Assembly (NCBI GenBank): GCA_023416875.1
Contig: JAEZGT010000070.1
Coordinates: 1 to 12,520, forward strand
DNA: 12,520 nucleotides
DNA from: Pseudomonadota bacterium
GTDB taxonomy: Bacteria; Pseudomonadota; Gammaproteobacteria; Pseudomonadales; Cellvibrionaceae
Direction: 5' to 3'
The notes under the pieces are model-generated. The model did no database searches. It saw nothing but the letters and a program-made list of their open reading frames with translations, and was not told the DNA's origin. Below, piece by piece: positions 5,403 to 12,477 of the stretch; position 1 is the stretch's first letter, and every line of letters begins with the position of its first letter. The position numbers were made by a program, and so were the translations under genes.

Positions 5403-5987
5403 ATGAAGAAACATTTCATCTCCGCCGATGAACTGCTGCTCGACGCATTCCGCTTAGCGGAGCTGATTTATCAACGGGGGTTTAAACCGAATTTTATTGT
5501 GGGAGTGTGGCGCGGCGGTGCTCCGGTGGGCATAGCGGTGCAGGAGTATCTGGAAGTTATGGGCGTGCACGCCGACCATATCGCCATTCGCACCGCCTCC
5601 TATTACGGCATCGATCAGCAGGATAAAGACGTAAAAGTCTTCGGATTGAATTATGTGATCGACAATGTCAAAGCCGATCACTCACTGCTGATTGTGGATG
5701 ACGTATTTGATTCGGGGCGCTCGCTCAAAGCGATTATTGATCAAATCCGCATCCGCGCTGGCGAACACGCGCCGGCGACGATAAAAACCGCATGTCCCTG
5801 GTATAAACCCAGCCGCAATGTTACCAATCTCACACCGGATTTTTATGTGCACGCCACTGATCGATGGCTGGTTTTTCCTCACGATTTAAAGGGTCTGACG
5901 CTGGAGGAAATTATCGAAGGCAAGGGATCGGAAATCGGCGATCTGGTTTACCGCGCAATGCAATCCCGCAGCGACTCCGGTAATTAA
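5403..5987 (+). CDS. Purine-type phosphoribosyltransferase (Hpt-like, COG2236-like)
   Basis: Predicted cytoplasmic salvage enzyme joining a purine base to PRPP. The 194-residue protein has the type I PRTase layout: an early segment FIVGVWRGGAPVGIAVQEYL (31-50), the PRPP-binding loop LLIVDDVFDSGRSL (95-108), and RWLVFPHDL (154-162) where the base-binding hood of xanthine/hypoxanthine enzymes lies. The exact base is not readable from sequence. The start is the ATG with AAGG about 9 nt upstream; the open frame reaching back to 5223 is rejected because it crosses the promoter region and the truD start. It is the only plus-strand gene between rpoS and tilS, set between ispF and truD, which are usually neighbours. 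Its TAA overlaps the ispF TAA in a shared TTAA. Base composition looks like its neighbours', so no sign of recent transfer. Confidence 0.88.
   Translation: MKKHFISADELLLDAFRLAELIYQRGFKPNFIVGVWRGGAPVGIAVQEYLEVMGVHADHIAIRTASYYGIDQQDKDVKVFGLNYVIDNVKADHSLLIVDDVFDSGRSLKAIIDQIRIRAGEHAPATIKTACPWYKPSRNVTNLTPDFYVHATDRWLVFPHDLKGLTLEEIIEGKGSEIGDLVYRAMQSRSDSGN
5984..5987. other. Shared TTAA holding two convergent stop codons
   Basis: The palindrome TTAA supplies TAA to the plus-strand phosphoribosyltransferase gene (5985-5987) and TAA to ispF on the minus strand (5986-5984): a 4-bp tail-to-tail overlap with no room for a terminator. Confidence 0.9.
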
Positions 5988-6475
5988 ACGCTGGGGGGCT
6001 CTAACTCGAGCAGCACGGTTGCTAATGAGGTTATGCCCTCTTCCCTGCCGTTAAAACCGAGCTTTTCTGTGGTGGTCGCTTTGACATTGATTACATCGAC
6101 AGCACATCCCAAGTCTTCAGCGATGTTGTTGCGCATATAAGGAATATAAGTGGCCATGCGCGGCTTCTGCGCAATGATCGTCATATCCGCATTCACCACG
6201 CGAAACCCTTTCGCGCGAATTTTTGCCATCACCAAGCGCAGCAGCGCACGGCTGTCGGCATTGGCGTACTGCGCGTCGGTATCGGGAAAATGCTGACCAA
6301 TGTCACCCATTGCCGCAGCCCCGAGCAGCGCATCAGAAAGAGCGTGCAGCAGCACATCTCCATCGGAGTGGGCGATCAGCCGGTGGGTATGGGGTATCAC
6401 TACACCGCCAATCACAATTTTGTCGCCGGGGCCGAAGGCATGTACGTCAACGCCCTGACCGATTCGCAAATTCAT
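5984..6475 (-). CDS. ispF: 2-C-methyl-D-erythritol 2,4-cyclodiphosphate synthase
   Basis: Fifth step of the MEP isoprenoid pathway: cyclises CDP-methylerythritol 2-phosphate with release of CMP, as a cytoplasmic homotrimer. The 163 residues compare with 159 in E. coli. Metal ligands Asp10 and His12 (GVDVHAF) and His44 (LLHALSDALLGA) are in place, as are AHSDGDV, GDIGQHFPDTD and the C-terminal ATTTEKLGFNGREEG. The ATG at 6475 is chosen, with AGGA 9 nt upstream; a TTG two codons earlier (6481) would leave only 3 nt of spacing. It follows ispD by 36 bp, so the two are probably co-transcribed. Its stop shares TTAA with the converging phosphoribosyltransferase gene, and no terminator lies between them. 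Confidence 0.97.
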   Translation of the reverse strand: MNLRIGQGVDVHAFGPGDKIVIGGVVIPHTHRLIAHSDGDVLLHALSDALLGAAAMGDIGQHFPDTDAQYANADSRALLRLVMAKIRAKGFRVVNADMTIIAQKPRMATYIPYMRNNIAEDLGCAVDVINVKATTTEKLGFNGREEGITSLATVLLELEPPSV

Positions 6476-6511
6476 AAGCAAAATTCCTGTAACGCAAAAA
6501 GCTGGTGAAGA

Positions 6512-7210
6512 TTAGTCGGATAGTTGCCGCAGCAAAATCTGCTCGGCCAAACCCAAATCTTCCGGTTGCGTAATTTTGATATTGTCGCGACTGTCTGCCA
6601 CCAACAGTACCCGGCCGCCGGCGTGCTCGATAGCAGAAGCCTCGTCTGTCACGGGTAGCGCCGCCGCGAATGCCCCTTCAAGCGCCGCAAAAAGTTCCCC
6701 TACCTTGAACATCTGCGGCGTGTGCGCCGCCCATAAATGTTCGCGGCTTAGGGTGTGGGCGACCACGTTACCGGCAGATTTTTTCAGCGTATCCGCCACT
6801 GGCACGGCGAGAATTCCGCCGCAGTTTTCCGCGCGAACTTTATCAATTAAGCGTTGAATATTATCTTTGCGCACACAAGGGCGGGCCGCATCGTGCACCA
6901 GAACCCAATCCTCTTTCCTCCCCTGCTCCATCAACCAGGCTAAACCGCAATAAACCGAATCGGCGCGCTCGGCGCCGCCGGTCACCCGCACAACGGATGA
7001 CGCGCACGGAAGCTGTGCAAAACGTCCGTCATCTTCCGCCACGGCCACCACTGTGCCCGCGATTGCGGATACCGAGCGCAGTTTCTCCAGGGTGATTTCC
7101 AGTACGGTTTTGTCAGCGAGGGGGAGATATTGTTTGGGTATAGCAGCGCCCATGCGACGACCCGCGCCGGCAGCGGGAACCAGCGCCCAGAGTTGGGGGG
7201 ACGAGCTCAT
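6512..7210 (-). CDS. ispD: 2-C-methyl-D-erythritol 4-phosphate cytidylyltransferase
   Basis: Third step of the MEP pathway: transfers CMP from CTP to methylerythritol phosphate in the cytoplasm. The 232 residues (E. coli 236) show the nucleotide-binding start PAAGAGRRMG with Lys26 in PKQYL, the CTP/metal motif VHDAARP (105-111), the TDEASAIE segment (188-195) and the substrate lysine in NIKIT (Lys212). The ATG overlaps the ftsB stop as ATGA (7207-7210), which points to translational coupling with ftsB. CTP made by PyrG, encoded further upstream on the same strand, is its substrate. Confidence 0.97.
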   Translation of the reverse strand: MSSSPQLWALVPAAGAGRRMGAAIPKQYLPLADKTVLEITLEKLRSVSAIAGTVVAVAEDDGRFAQLPCASSVVRVTGGAERADSVYCGLAWLMEQGRKEDWVLVHDAARPCVRKDNIQRLIDKVRAENCGGILAVPVADTLKKSAGNVVAHTLSREHLWAAHTPQMFKVGELFAALEGAFAAALPVTDEASAIEHAGGRVLLVADSRDNIKITQPEDLGLAEQILLRQLSD

Positions 7211-7509
7211 AATGTGTTCTGGGATTTCTTTGTGGAAGCGGGTTGTAACACCATAAAAAAGGTTTCGCCCTTTTTAATCATGCCCAAATCCGTACGAGCG
7301 CGCTCTTCGATTGCATCCGCATCGTTTTTCAAAGCGAATACCTCGGCGGTCAACAGGCGATTGCGCTCCTGCAGACGCGCATTTTCCGCTGCCTGTTTTT
7401 CGATTTCGCCTTGCAGCTGCACCAGCGCAGCGATGCTGCCATCACCGATCCAGAGCCGGTACTGCAGATAGACAAAAATCAGAAAAAATGCCGTCAATAT
7501 CGGTTTCAT
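7207..7509 (-). CDS. ftsB: Cell division protein FtsB
   Basis: Single-span inner-membrane protein of the divisome; with FtsL and FtsQ it signals activation of septal peptidoglycan synthesis. From ATG 7509 it has 100 residues: a transmembrane helix at about 4-21 (ILTAFFLIFVYLQYRLWI), a coiled coil at about 27-62, and the conserved tail EERARTDLGMIKKGETFF, matching the family. An in-frame ATG at 7533 would add eight residues, but it follows directly on the U-tract of a terminator and has no ribosome-binding site, so I prefer 7509, though its own site is weak. The stop overlaps the ispD start. Its place after eno and before ispD is the standard gammaproteobacterial order. Confidence 0.95.
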   Translation of the reverse strand: MKPILTAFFLIFVYLQYRLWIGDGSIAALVQLQGEIEKQAAENARLQERNRLLTAEVFALKNDADAIEERARTDLGMIKKGETFFMVLQPASTKKSQNTL

Positions 7510-7533
7510 AAATGTCGTGCATACCTGCCGCAT

Positions 7534-7559
7534 AAAAAAGGTCGGCGTAACGCCGACCT
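7534..7559 (-). terminator. Intrinsic terminator after eno, before ftsB
   Basis: On the minus strand AGGTCGGCG (7559-7551), loop TTA and CGCCGACCT (7547-7539) give a perfect 9-bp stem with TTTTTT overlapping and following (7539-7534). It lies 38 bp past the eno stop and about 25 bp before the preferred ftsB start, so it should end most eno transcripts and either separate or attenuate ftsB-ispD-ispF. Confidence 0.88.
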
Positions 7560-7597
7560 ATATAGCATAGTCCCTCTTGGGATTGCGATGCGTGGGA

Positions 7598-8887
7598 TTA
7601 GTTCTTGAATTCCGCACGGCCGCGATAAGGCGCCTTGCCCTGCAGTTCAGCTTCGATGCGCAGCAAGCGGTTGTATTTTGCTACTCGGTCGGAACGTGAC
7701 AGCGAACCGGTTTTGATTTGACCCGCAGAAGTGGCAACCGCGAGGTCTGCGATGGTGGTGTCTTCGGTTTCACCAGAGCGGTGGGAAATCACTGCGGTAT
7801 AGCCGGCATCTTTCGCCATTTTGATGGCGTCGAGGGTTTCAGTGAGCGAGCCGATCTGGTTGAACTTGATCAGGATCGAGTTGGCGATGCCTTTTTCGAT
7901 ACCTTCTTTCAGGATCTTGGTGTTGGTTACAAAAAGATCGTCACCAACCAATTGAACCTTGCTTCCGATTTTTTGGGTCAAGCCAGCCCAACCTTCCCAA
8001 TCGCTCTCGTCCATACCATCTTCGATGGACAGAATTGGATATTTAGCGGCGAGGTCCGCCAGATAATCAGCAAACTCTGCAGAAGAAAAGGTTTTACCTT
8101 CTCCGGCCAGATCATAAACGCCATCTTTGTAAAATTCGGAAGCGGCGCAGTCGAGTGCCAGGGTTACGTCTTTGCCCAGTTGATACCCAGCATTGGCAAC
8201 CGCCTCAGCGATTGCCTGCAGCGCGGCTTCATTGGAGGGCAAATTCGGGGCGAAACCGCCTTCGTCACCAACAGCCGTGTTGAGGCCGCGACTGGACAAT
8301 ACTTTTTTCAGTGCGTGGAAAATTTCCGCACCAATGCGCAAGGCTTCGGCAAATGTCGGCGCCGCCACCGGCTGAACCATAAATTCCTGGATGTCCACAT
8401 TGTTATCAGCGTGCTCGCCGCCGTTGACGATGTTCATCATGGGCACAGGCATGGTGTATTGACCAGGAGTGCCGTTGATGTCCGCGATGTGAGCGTACAG
8501 CGGAACTTTTTTATCGATGGCGGCAGCTTTGGCTGCAGCCAGAGATACGGCGAGAATCGCATTAGCGCCGAGCTTGGATTTGTTTTCTGTGCCATCGGCG
8601 TCGAGCATGATTTGATCGAGCGCGCGTTGTTCAGCGGCATTTTTGCCCAACAGCAGCGGCTTAATGATGTCGTTGATATTAGCAACGGCTTTTAATACGC
8701 CTTTGCCGAGATAACGGCTTTTATCGCCGTCGCGCAATTCCAGCGCTTCGCGAGTACCTGTGGAGGCACCGGATGGTGCGCAGGCGCTGCCCACAGCGCC
8801 GGATTCCAAAATCACTTCCGCCATCACCGTCGGGTTGCCGCGGGAGTCCATCACCTCAAAGCCTTTGATATCAACAATCTTACTCAT
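7598..8887 (-). CDS. eno: Enolase (phosphopyruvate hydratase)
   Basis: Converts 2-phosphoglycerate to phosphoenolpyruvate in glycolysis; in many proteobacteria it is also part of the RNA degradosome. The 429 residues are the normal length. All catalytic and metal residues are in place: Glu209 (GDEGGFAPN), Lys341 (KFNQIGSLTE), and Mg ligands Asp246, Glu289 (SIEDGMDE) and Asp316, plus the loop SGASTGTREALELRDGD and the signature VISHRSGETEDT. A GGAG ribosome-binding site lies 11 nt before the ATG and can pair with CTCC just before the ATG (GGAG-N6-CTCC, 8889-8902), a small stem that could modulate or simply shorten the spacing. kdsA lies 86 bp upstream; a strong terminator follows. Confidence 0.99.
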   Translation of the reverse strand: MSKIVDIKGFEVMDSRGNPTVMAEVILESGAVGSACAPSGASTGTREALELRDGDKSRYLGKGVLKAVANINDIIKPLLLGKNAAEQRALDQIMLDADGTENKSKLGANAILAVSLAAAKAAAIDKKVPLYAHIADINGTPGQYTMPVPMMNIVNGGEHADNNVDIQEFMVQPVAAPTFAEALRIGAEIFHALKKVLSSRGLNTAVGDEGGFAPNLPSNEAALQAIAEAVANAGYQLGKDVTLALDCAASEFYKDGVYDLAGEGKTFSSAEFADYLADLAAKYPILSIEDGMDESDWEGWAGLTQKIGSKVQLVGDDLFVTNTKILKEGIEKGIANSILIKFNQIGSLTETLDAIKMAKDAGYTAVISHRSGETEDTTIADLAVATSAGQIKTGSLSRSDRVAKYNRLLRIEAELQGKAPYRGRAEFKN

Positions 8888-8973
8888 GGGAGTTTTGTCT
8901 CCGTTAATCGCACTACTGAATGGAAGCCAGACACTGAACCGCCTGGCGAAGGGATTTTTTACGTTAACCGCGT

Positions 8974-9822
8974 TTAATCAATTTGCAGATCAGGAAAATT
9001 TTTTACAAGATCATCGATCGCTTTCATCTGCGCCAAAAATGGCTCCAGCAAATGCAAGGGCAACGCGCTTGGGCCGTCGCACTTGGCGTTGTCCGGGTCA
9101 GGGTGCGCTTCCAAAAACAAACCCGCCAAGCCAACCGCCAAACCGGCGCGCGCCAATTCGTGCACCTGACGGCGGCGGCCGCCGGATGCAGCCCCCAAAG
9201 CATCGCGAGTTTGCAGCGCATGAGTCGCATCGAAAATCACCGGCAGATCGCCGCTGACTTCGCGCATGGTGCGAAAGCCCAGCATATCGACCACGAGATT
9301 GTCATAGCCGAAACAGGTACCGCGCTCACACAAAATAATTTTGTCGTTACCGCACTCGCGGAATTTCTCCACGATATTTTTCATCTGACCGGGACTTAAA
9401 AACTGCGGCTTCTTGATATTGATGACCGCGCCGGTGCGCGCCATGGCTTCCACCAGATCGGTCTGGCGCGCCAAAAATGCGGGTAATTGAATCACATCCA
9501 CTACATCAGCCACTGGCTGTGCCTGCCAGGTTTCGTGCACGTCGGTGATGATGGGCACACCAAATGTGGCTTTAATTTCGGCGAAGATTTCCAAGCCTTC
9601 TTCCATTCCCGGACCGCGATAGGAATGAATGGAAGACCGGTTGGCTTTATCGAAGGACGCCTTAAAAACATAAGGAATATTCAGGCGCTGGGTGACTTCG
9701 ACGTATTTTTCCACGGTGCGCAACGCGAGATCGCGGGATTCCAATACGTTCATGCCGCCGAACAGGGTCATAGGCAAATGATTGCCCACTTGTACCGCAC
9801 CGACTTCGATTACTGGTTTCAT
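8974..9822 (-). CDS. kdsA: 3-deoxy-8-phosphooctulonate (Kdo-8-P) synthase
   Basis: Condenses arabinose 5-phosphate with phosphoenolpyruvate to Kdo-8-phosphate, a precursor of the LPS inner core. The 282 residues match E. coli KdsA almost motif for motif: LFGGMNVLESRD, FKASFDKANRSS, the DVHE segment, LPAFLARQTDLV, INIKKPQFLSPGQM, FDATHALQ and LEAHPDPDNAKCDGPSALPL. Asn25 in GGMN stands where metal-dependent enzymes have cysteine, so this is the metal-independent class. The ATG overlaps the pyrG stop as ATGA (9819-9822), implying coupling. Enolase, encoded next, makes PEP, one of its substrates; CTP from PyrG is used two steps later to activate Kdo. Confidence 0.98.
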   Translation of the reverse strand: MKPVIEVGAVQVGNHLPMTLFGGMNVLESRDLALRTVEKYVEVTQRLNIPYVFKASFDKANRSSIHSYRGPGMEEGLEIFAEIKATFGVPIITDVHETWQAQPVADVVDVIQLPAFLARQTDLVEAMARTGAVINIKKPQFLSPGQMKNIVEKFRECGNDKIILCERGTCFGYDNLVVDMLGFRTMREVSGDLPVIFDATHALQTRDALGAASGGRRRQVHELARAGLAVGLAGLFLEAHPDPDNAKCDGPSALPLHLLEPFLAQMKAIDDLVKNFPDLQID

Positions 9823-11462
9823 TTAGCTGCGCCCTTTGTGCGCTCGTGTTGTTCCAGCGCCGCTTTAATGTAGCTGATAAACAGCGGGTGGCCGTCGCGC
9901 GGTGTAGAGGTGAATTCCGGGTGGAACTGACACGCGATAAACCACGGATGATCCGGCAATTCCACCACTTCTACGAGCGTGTCGTCGGCGGACCAGCCAC
10001 CAATAGACAGCCCCGCTTGGCGGAATTGATCCAGATAATGATTGTTGACTTCGTAGCGGTGGCGGTGGCGCTCGACGATCACGTCCTCGCCGTAAATTTC
10101 CCGCACTTTGGAGGTCTTCTCCAGGCGGCACTCTTGAGCGCCCAAACGCATGGTGCCACCGAGATCGGAGGACTCATCACGTTTTTCGACGGAGCCTTCC
10201 GAGGTAGTCCATTCGGTGATCAGACCCACTACTGGATGAGGGGTTTTGCGATCAAATTCGGTGCTATTGGCTTCGGGCAAATTCAATACATTGCGCGCAA
10301 ATTCGATAACAACTGACTGCATGCCGAGGCAAATGCCCAAATAGGGAATTTTGTTTTCCCGCGCATAACGCACTGCGGTTAACTTGCCTTCCATACCGCG
10401 CTCACCGAAACCGCCGGGCACCAGAATCGCGTCGGCGTCTTTCAACAAGCCCACGCCCTTCTCTTCAATATCTTCCGCATTGATATGCAGCACATTGACA
10501 CGAGTTTTGGTGTGAATACCGGCGTGGGAAAGAGATTCGTTCAAGGATTTGTAGGCATCCAACAAATCCATGTATTTACCCACCATGGCGATGGTGACTT
10601 CGCGCTCAGGATTCAGTTTGCCATCCACCACGCGGTCCCACTCGGACAAGTCAGCTTCCGGCGCTTCAATCTGCAAACGTTCACAGACGATCTGATCGAG
10701 AGCATAACCCTGCAGCATGCGCGGAATGGCGTAAATGGTATTCGCATCCGGCAGCGGCACTACCGCGCGCTCCTCCACGTTGGTGAACAGCGCGATTTTA
10801 CGGCGGGAGTCAACGTCGATGACCTTGTCAGAACGGCACAACAACACTTCAGGCTGCAAACCGATGGAGCGCAACTCTTTGACTGAATGCTGGGTCGGTT
10901 TGGTTTTGGTTTCGCCGGCAGTGGCGATATAGGGCACCAAAGTCAGATGAATCAGCAGAGAGCGCTGGGGGCCGAGTTCGACTTTTAATTGGCGCACCGC
11001 TTCCAGAAAGGGTTGCGATTCAATGTCGCCCACGGTGCCACCGATTTCCACCATGGCAACGTCGTAGCCTTTACCGCCTTCAAGAATGCGGCGTTTGATT
11101 TCATCGGTGATATGCGGAATCACCTGCACAGTGCCGCCGAGATAGTCGCCGCGGCGCTCTTTGCGCAGCACCGTTTCGTATACGCGGCCGGTGGTGAAAT
11201 TGTTGCGCCGGGTCATTTTGGTACGCAGAAACCGCTCGTAGTGGCCGAGGTCGAGATCGGTCTCGGCGCCGTCTTCAGTCACATACACTTCGCCGTGTTG
11301 GAATGGGCTCATGGTGCCCGGATCGACGTTGATATAGGGATCGAGCTTGAGAATGGTGACTTTCAATTTTCGGGCTTCCAGTACCGCTGCCAGCGAAGCC
11401 GCGGCAATGCCTTTACCCAGTGACGAAACAACGCCGCCTGTAACGAAAATAAATCGAGTCAT
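9819..11462 (-). CDS. pyrG: CTP synthase
   Basis: Makes CTP from UTP, ATP and glutamine; cytoplasmic tetramer, last step of pyrimidine nucleotide synthesis. The 547 residues comprise an N-terminal synthetase domain (about 1-265) with P-loop GGVVSSLGKG, DPYINVDPGTM and HGEVYVTEDGAETDLDLGHY, and a C-terminal class I glutamine amidotransferase domain (about 290-540) with oxyanion GGFG (349-352), nucleophile Cys377 (GICLGMQ) and His513/Glu515 (HPEF). All key residues are present. AAGG lies about 7 nt before the ATG. It is coupled to kdsA by a 4-bp overlap. A 271-bp gap separates it from tilS and carries a promoter candidate at its distal end, so the mRNA would have a long leader. Confidence 0.99.
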   Translation of the reverse strand: MTRFIFVTGGVVSSLGKGIAAASLAAVLEARKLKVTILKLDPYINVDPGTMSPFQHGEVYVTEDGAETDLDLGHYERFLRTKMTRRNNFTTGRVYETVLRKERRGDYLGGTVQVIPHITDEIKRRILEGGKGYDVAMVEIGGTVGDIESQPFLEAVRQLKVELGPQRSLLIHLTLVPYIATAGETKTKPTQHSVKELRSIGLQPEVLLCRSDKVIDVDSRRKIALFTNVEERAVVPLPDANTIYAIPRMLQGYALDQIVCERLQIEAPEADLSEWDRVVDGKLNPEREVTIAMVGKYMDLLDAYKSLNESLSHAGIHTKTRVNVLHINAEDIEEKGVGLLKDADAILVPGGFGERGMEGKLTAVRYARENKIPYLGICLGMQSVVIEFARNVLNLPEANSTEFDRKTPHPVVGLITEWTTSEGSVEKRDESSDLGGTMRLGAQECRLEKTSKVREIYGEDVIVERHRHRYEVNNHYLDQFRQAGLSIGGWSADDTLVEVVELPDHPWFIACQFHPEFTSTPRDGHPLFISYIKAALEQHERTKGAAK

Positions 11463-11733
11463 TGAATGCCTTTACGTAAACCAGGGTCAAATGTTCAGTT
11501 GTGGTTCGCGCGTCGAGCAATCTCTAAGCCGCAAACCTCTGCGCCGGAAGCGTCGCTAAAAATCCGCGGCGCCCGTCAGGCGGGTGCAATTTGTATCAAG
11601 CGGGAGCCAATCAAACGGTGAGATAGTGCCAACCAGAGCAGCGGTCTGTCAGTTCGGTCGCGGAGCTTCTCTGGAAATTGTCATCGCCTTCAAGATGGGG
11701 CGCCAGGGTAACAGAAAAGCCCTTTTGCCTCAA
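11463..11733 (-). promoter_or_regulatory. 271-bp leader/promoter region of pyrG
   Basis: No gene is supported on either strand. At its upstream end is a promoter candidate (11705-11733). Further in, GC-rich inverted segments (CCCG-N5-CGGG, then the palindromes GGCGCC and CCGCGG) precede ATTTTTAG at about 11562-11569 on the minus strand, loosely like an attenuator, but the stem is only 4 bp and I do not call it one. Confidence 0.45.
11705..11733 (-). promoter_or_regulatory. Candidate promoter for pyrG
   Basis: TTGAGG (11733-11728) and TACCCT (11710-11705) stand exactly 17 bp apart on the minus strand, directly after the tilS stop. AAAAGGGCTTTT in the spacer is nearly palindromic. The start would lie near 11698, giving a leader of about 235 nt. 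The -10 match is only 3 of 6. Confidence 0.4.
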
Positions 11734-12477
11734 TCAGACGCGCGCCATTCCGGGCAGCGAAAATGACCACACCGGAACCACGCCGCTGGCGACCGCTGCG
11801 CCCTTTTCGATCCATAGATCGCCCACCGCCACTAATCGGTCGTTATCCAGAATCAGCGGCACATACTCGCGCAGCCAGGGCTCGAGGGCATATTCCTGGA
11901 GGAGTTTTTTCAATGTCTGGGAATGCTCCCGTTGAGATGGGTGGGCACGGGTAATATCCGGCGCTTGCGCGCGGGCCACCACGGAATAAGAACCAGGAGC
12001 CAAACCCGGCGATTGGGATTTCCACGTAATCGTGCCGCCAGTAAGTTCGGCAGATGTCTGCCAGCGCGCAGGCAGACAATAAATGCGCTGGCGATAGCGC
12101 CGCAGCTCGCAGTCGCCCCAATTCAGCAGGGGATTCTGATCCTGCCCCGCCGTCAGCAGAGCATCCACCTCCTCCAGCCGTTTGCGCGCCGGCAGCCGAT
12201 AGCCCAGCACCGCCAGCCAGTGGCGCAGCAGGTTATTGCGGCGCGAGCGCGGCCAAGACAGCGGCGGCGCCATATCCAGACTGACGCCAATCCGTTCATC
12301 CCGGGGCTGGCATTGCGCCAGATCTGCAGCGGCGAATTCGCGGAGCAACTCATCGCTTTCCCGCAAATGCTCCGTCGCCTGACTGACTTGCGCCGGCAGA
12401 TCAGGCCAGCGCTGCTGCAGCGCTGGCAGCACATTCAAACGCAGGAAATTGCGGTCGAAGCGGTCGCTTGCATTGGA
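11734..12477 (-). CDS. tilS: tRNA(Ile)-lysidine synthase TilS, C-terminal part; frame interrupted upstream
   Basis: TilS attaches lysine to cytidine-34 of tRNA(Ile2), switching its codon from AUG to AUA; it is essential. What is visible corresponds to about the last 248 of roughly 430 residues: SNASDRFDRNFLRLNVLP, which follows the N-terminal catalytic domain, the middle helical domain, and the TilS_C domain with LKKLLQEYALEPWLREYVP and LIL...RLVAVGDLWI. The ATP-binding SGGxDS domain would lie beyond the window. Upstream of Ser at 12477 the frame hits TAA (12480-12478), then reads DWVWVDD, then TGA (12504-12502). Family members read WVxDPSN here, so the TAA stands where proline is expected. 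This means a pseudogene, a sequencing error at a contig edge, or an insertion junction. A TTG at 12438 could start a shorter frame, but that would lack the catalytic domain. Confidence 0.85.
   Translation of the reverse strand, partial: SNASDRFDRNFLRLNVLPALQQRWPDLPAQVSQATEHLRESDELLREFAAADLAQCQPRDERIGVSLDMAPPLSWPRSRRNNLLRHWLAVLGYRLPARKRLEEVDALLTAGQDQNPLLNWGDCELRRYRQRIYCLPARWQTSAELTGGTITWKSQSPGLAPGSYSVVARAQAPDITRAHPSQREHSQTLKKLLQEYALEPWLREYVPLILDNDRLVAVGDLWIEKGAAVASGVVPVWSFSLPGMARV

Noticed and set aside
7718..8695. 325-codon open frame on the plus strand opposite eno
   Set aside because: It lies wholly antisense to a perfect enolase gene; its product has no recognisable domain. It is a shadow of the codon bias of eno.
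11550..11590. Attenuator/terminator in the pyrG leader
   Set aside because: The best stem next to the T-run is only 4 bp and not adjacent to it; kept only as a weak observation.
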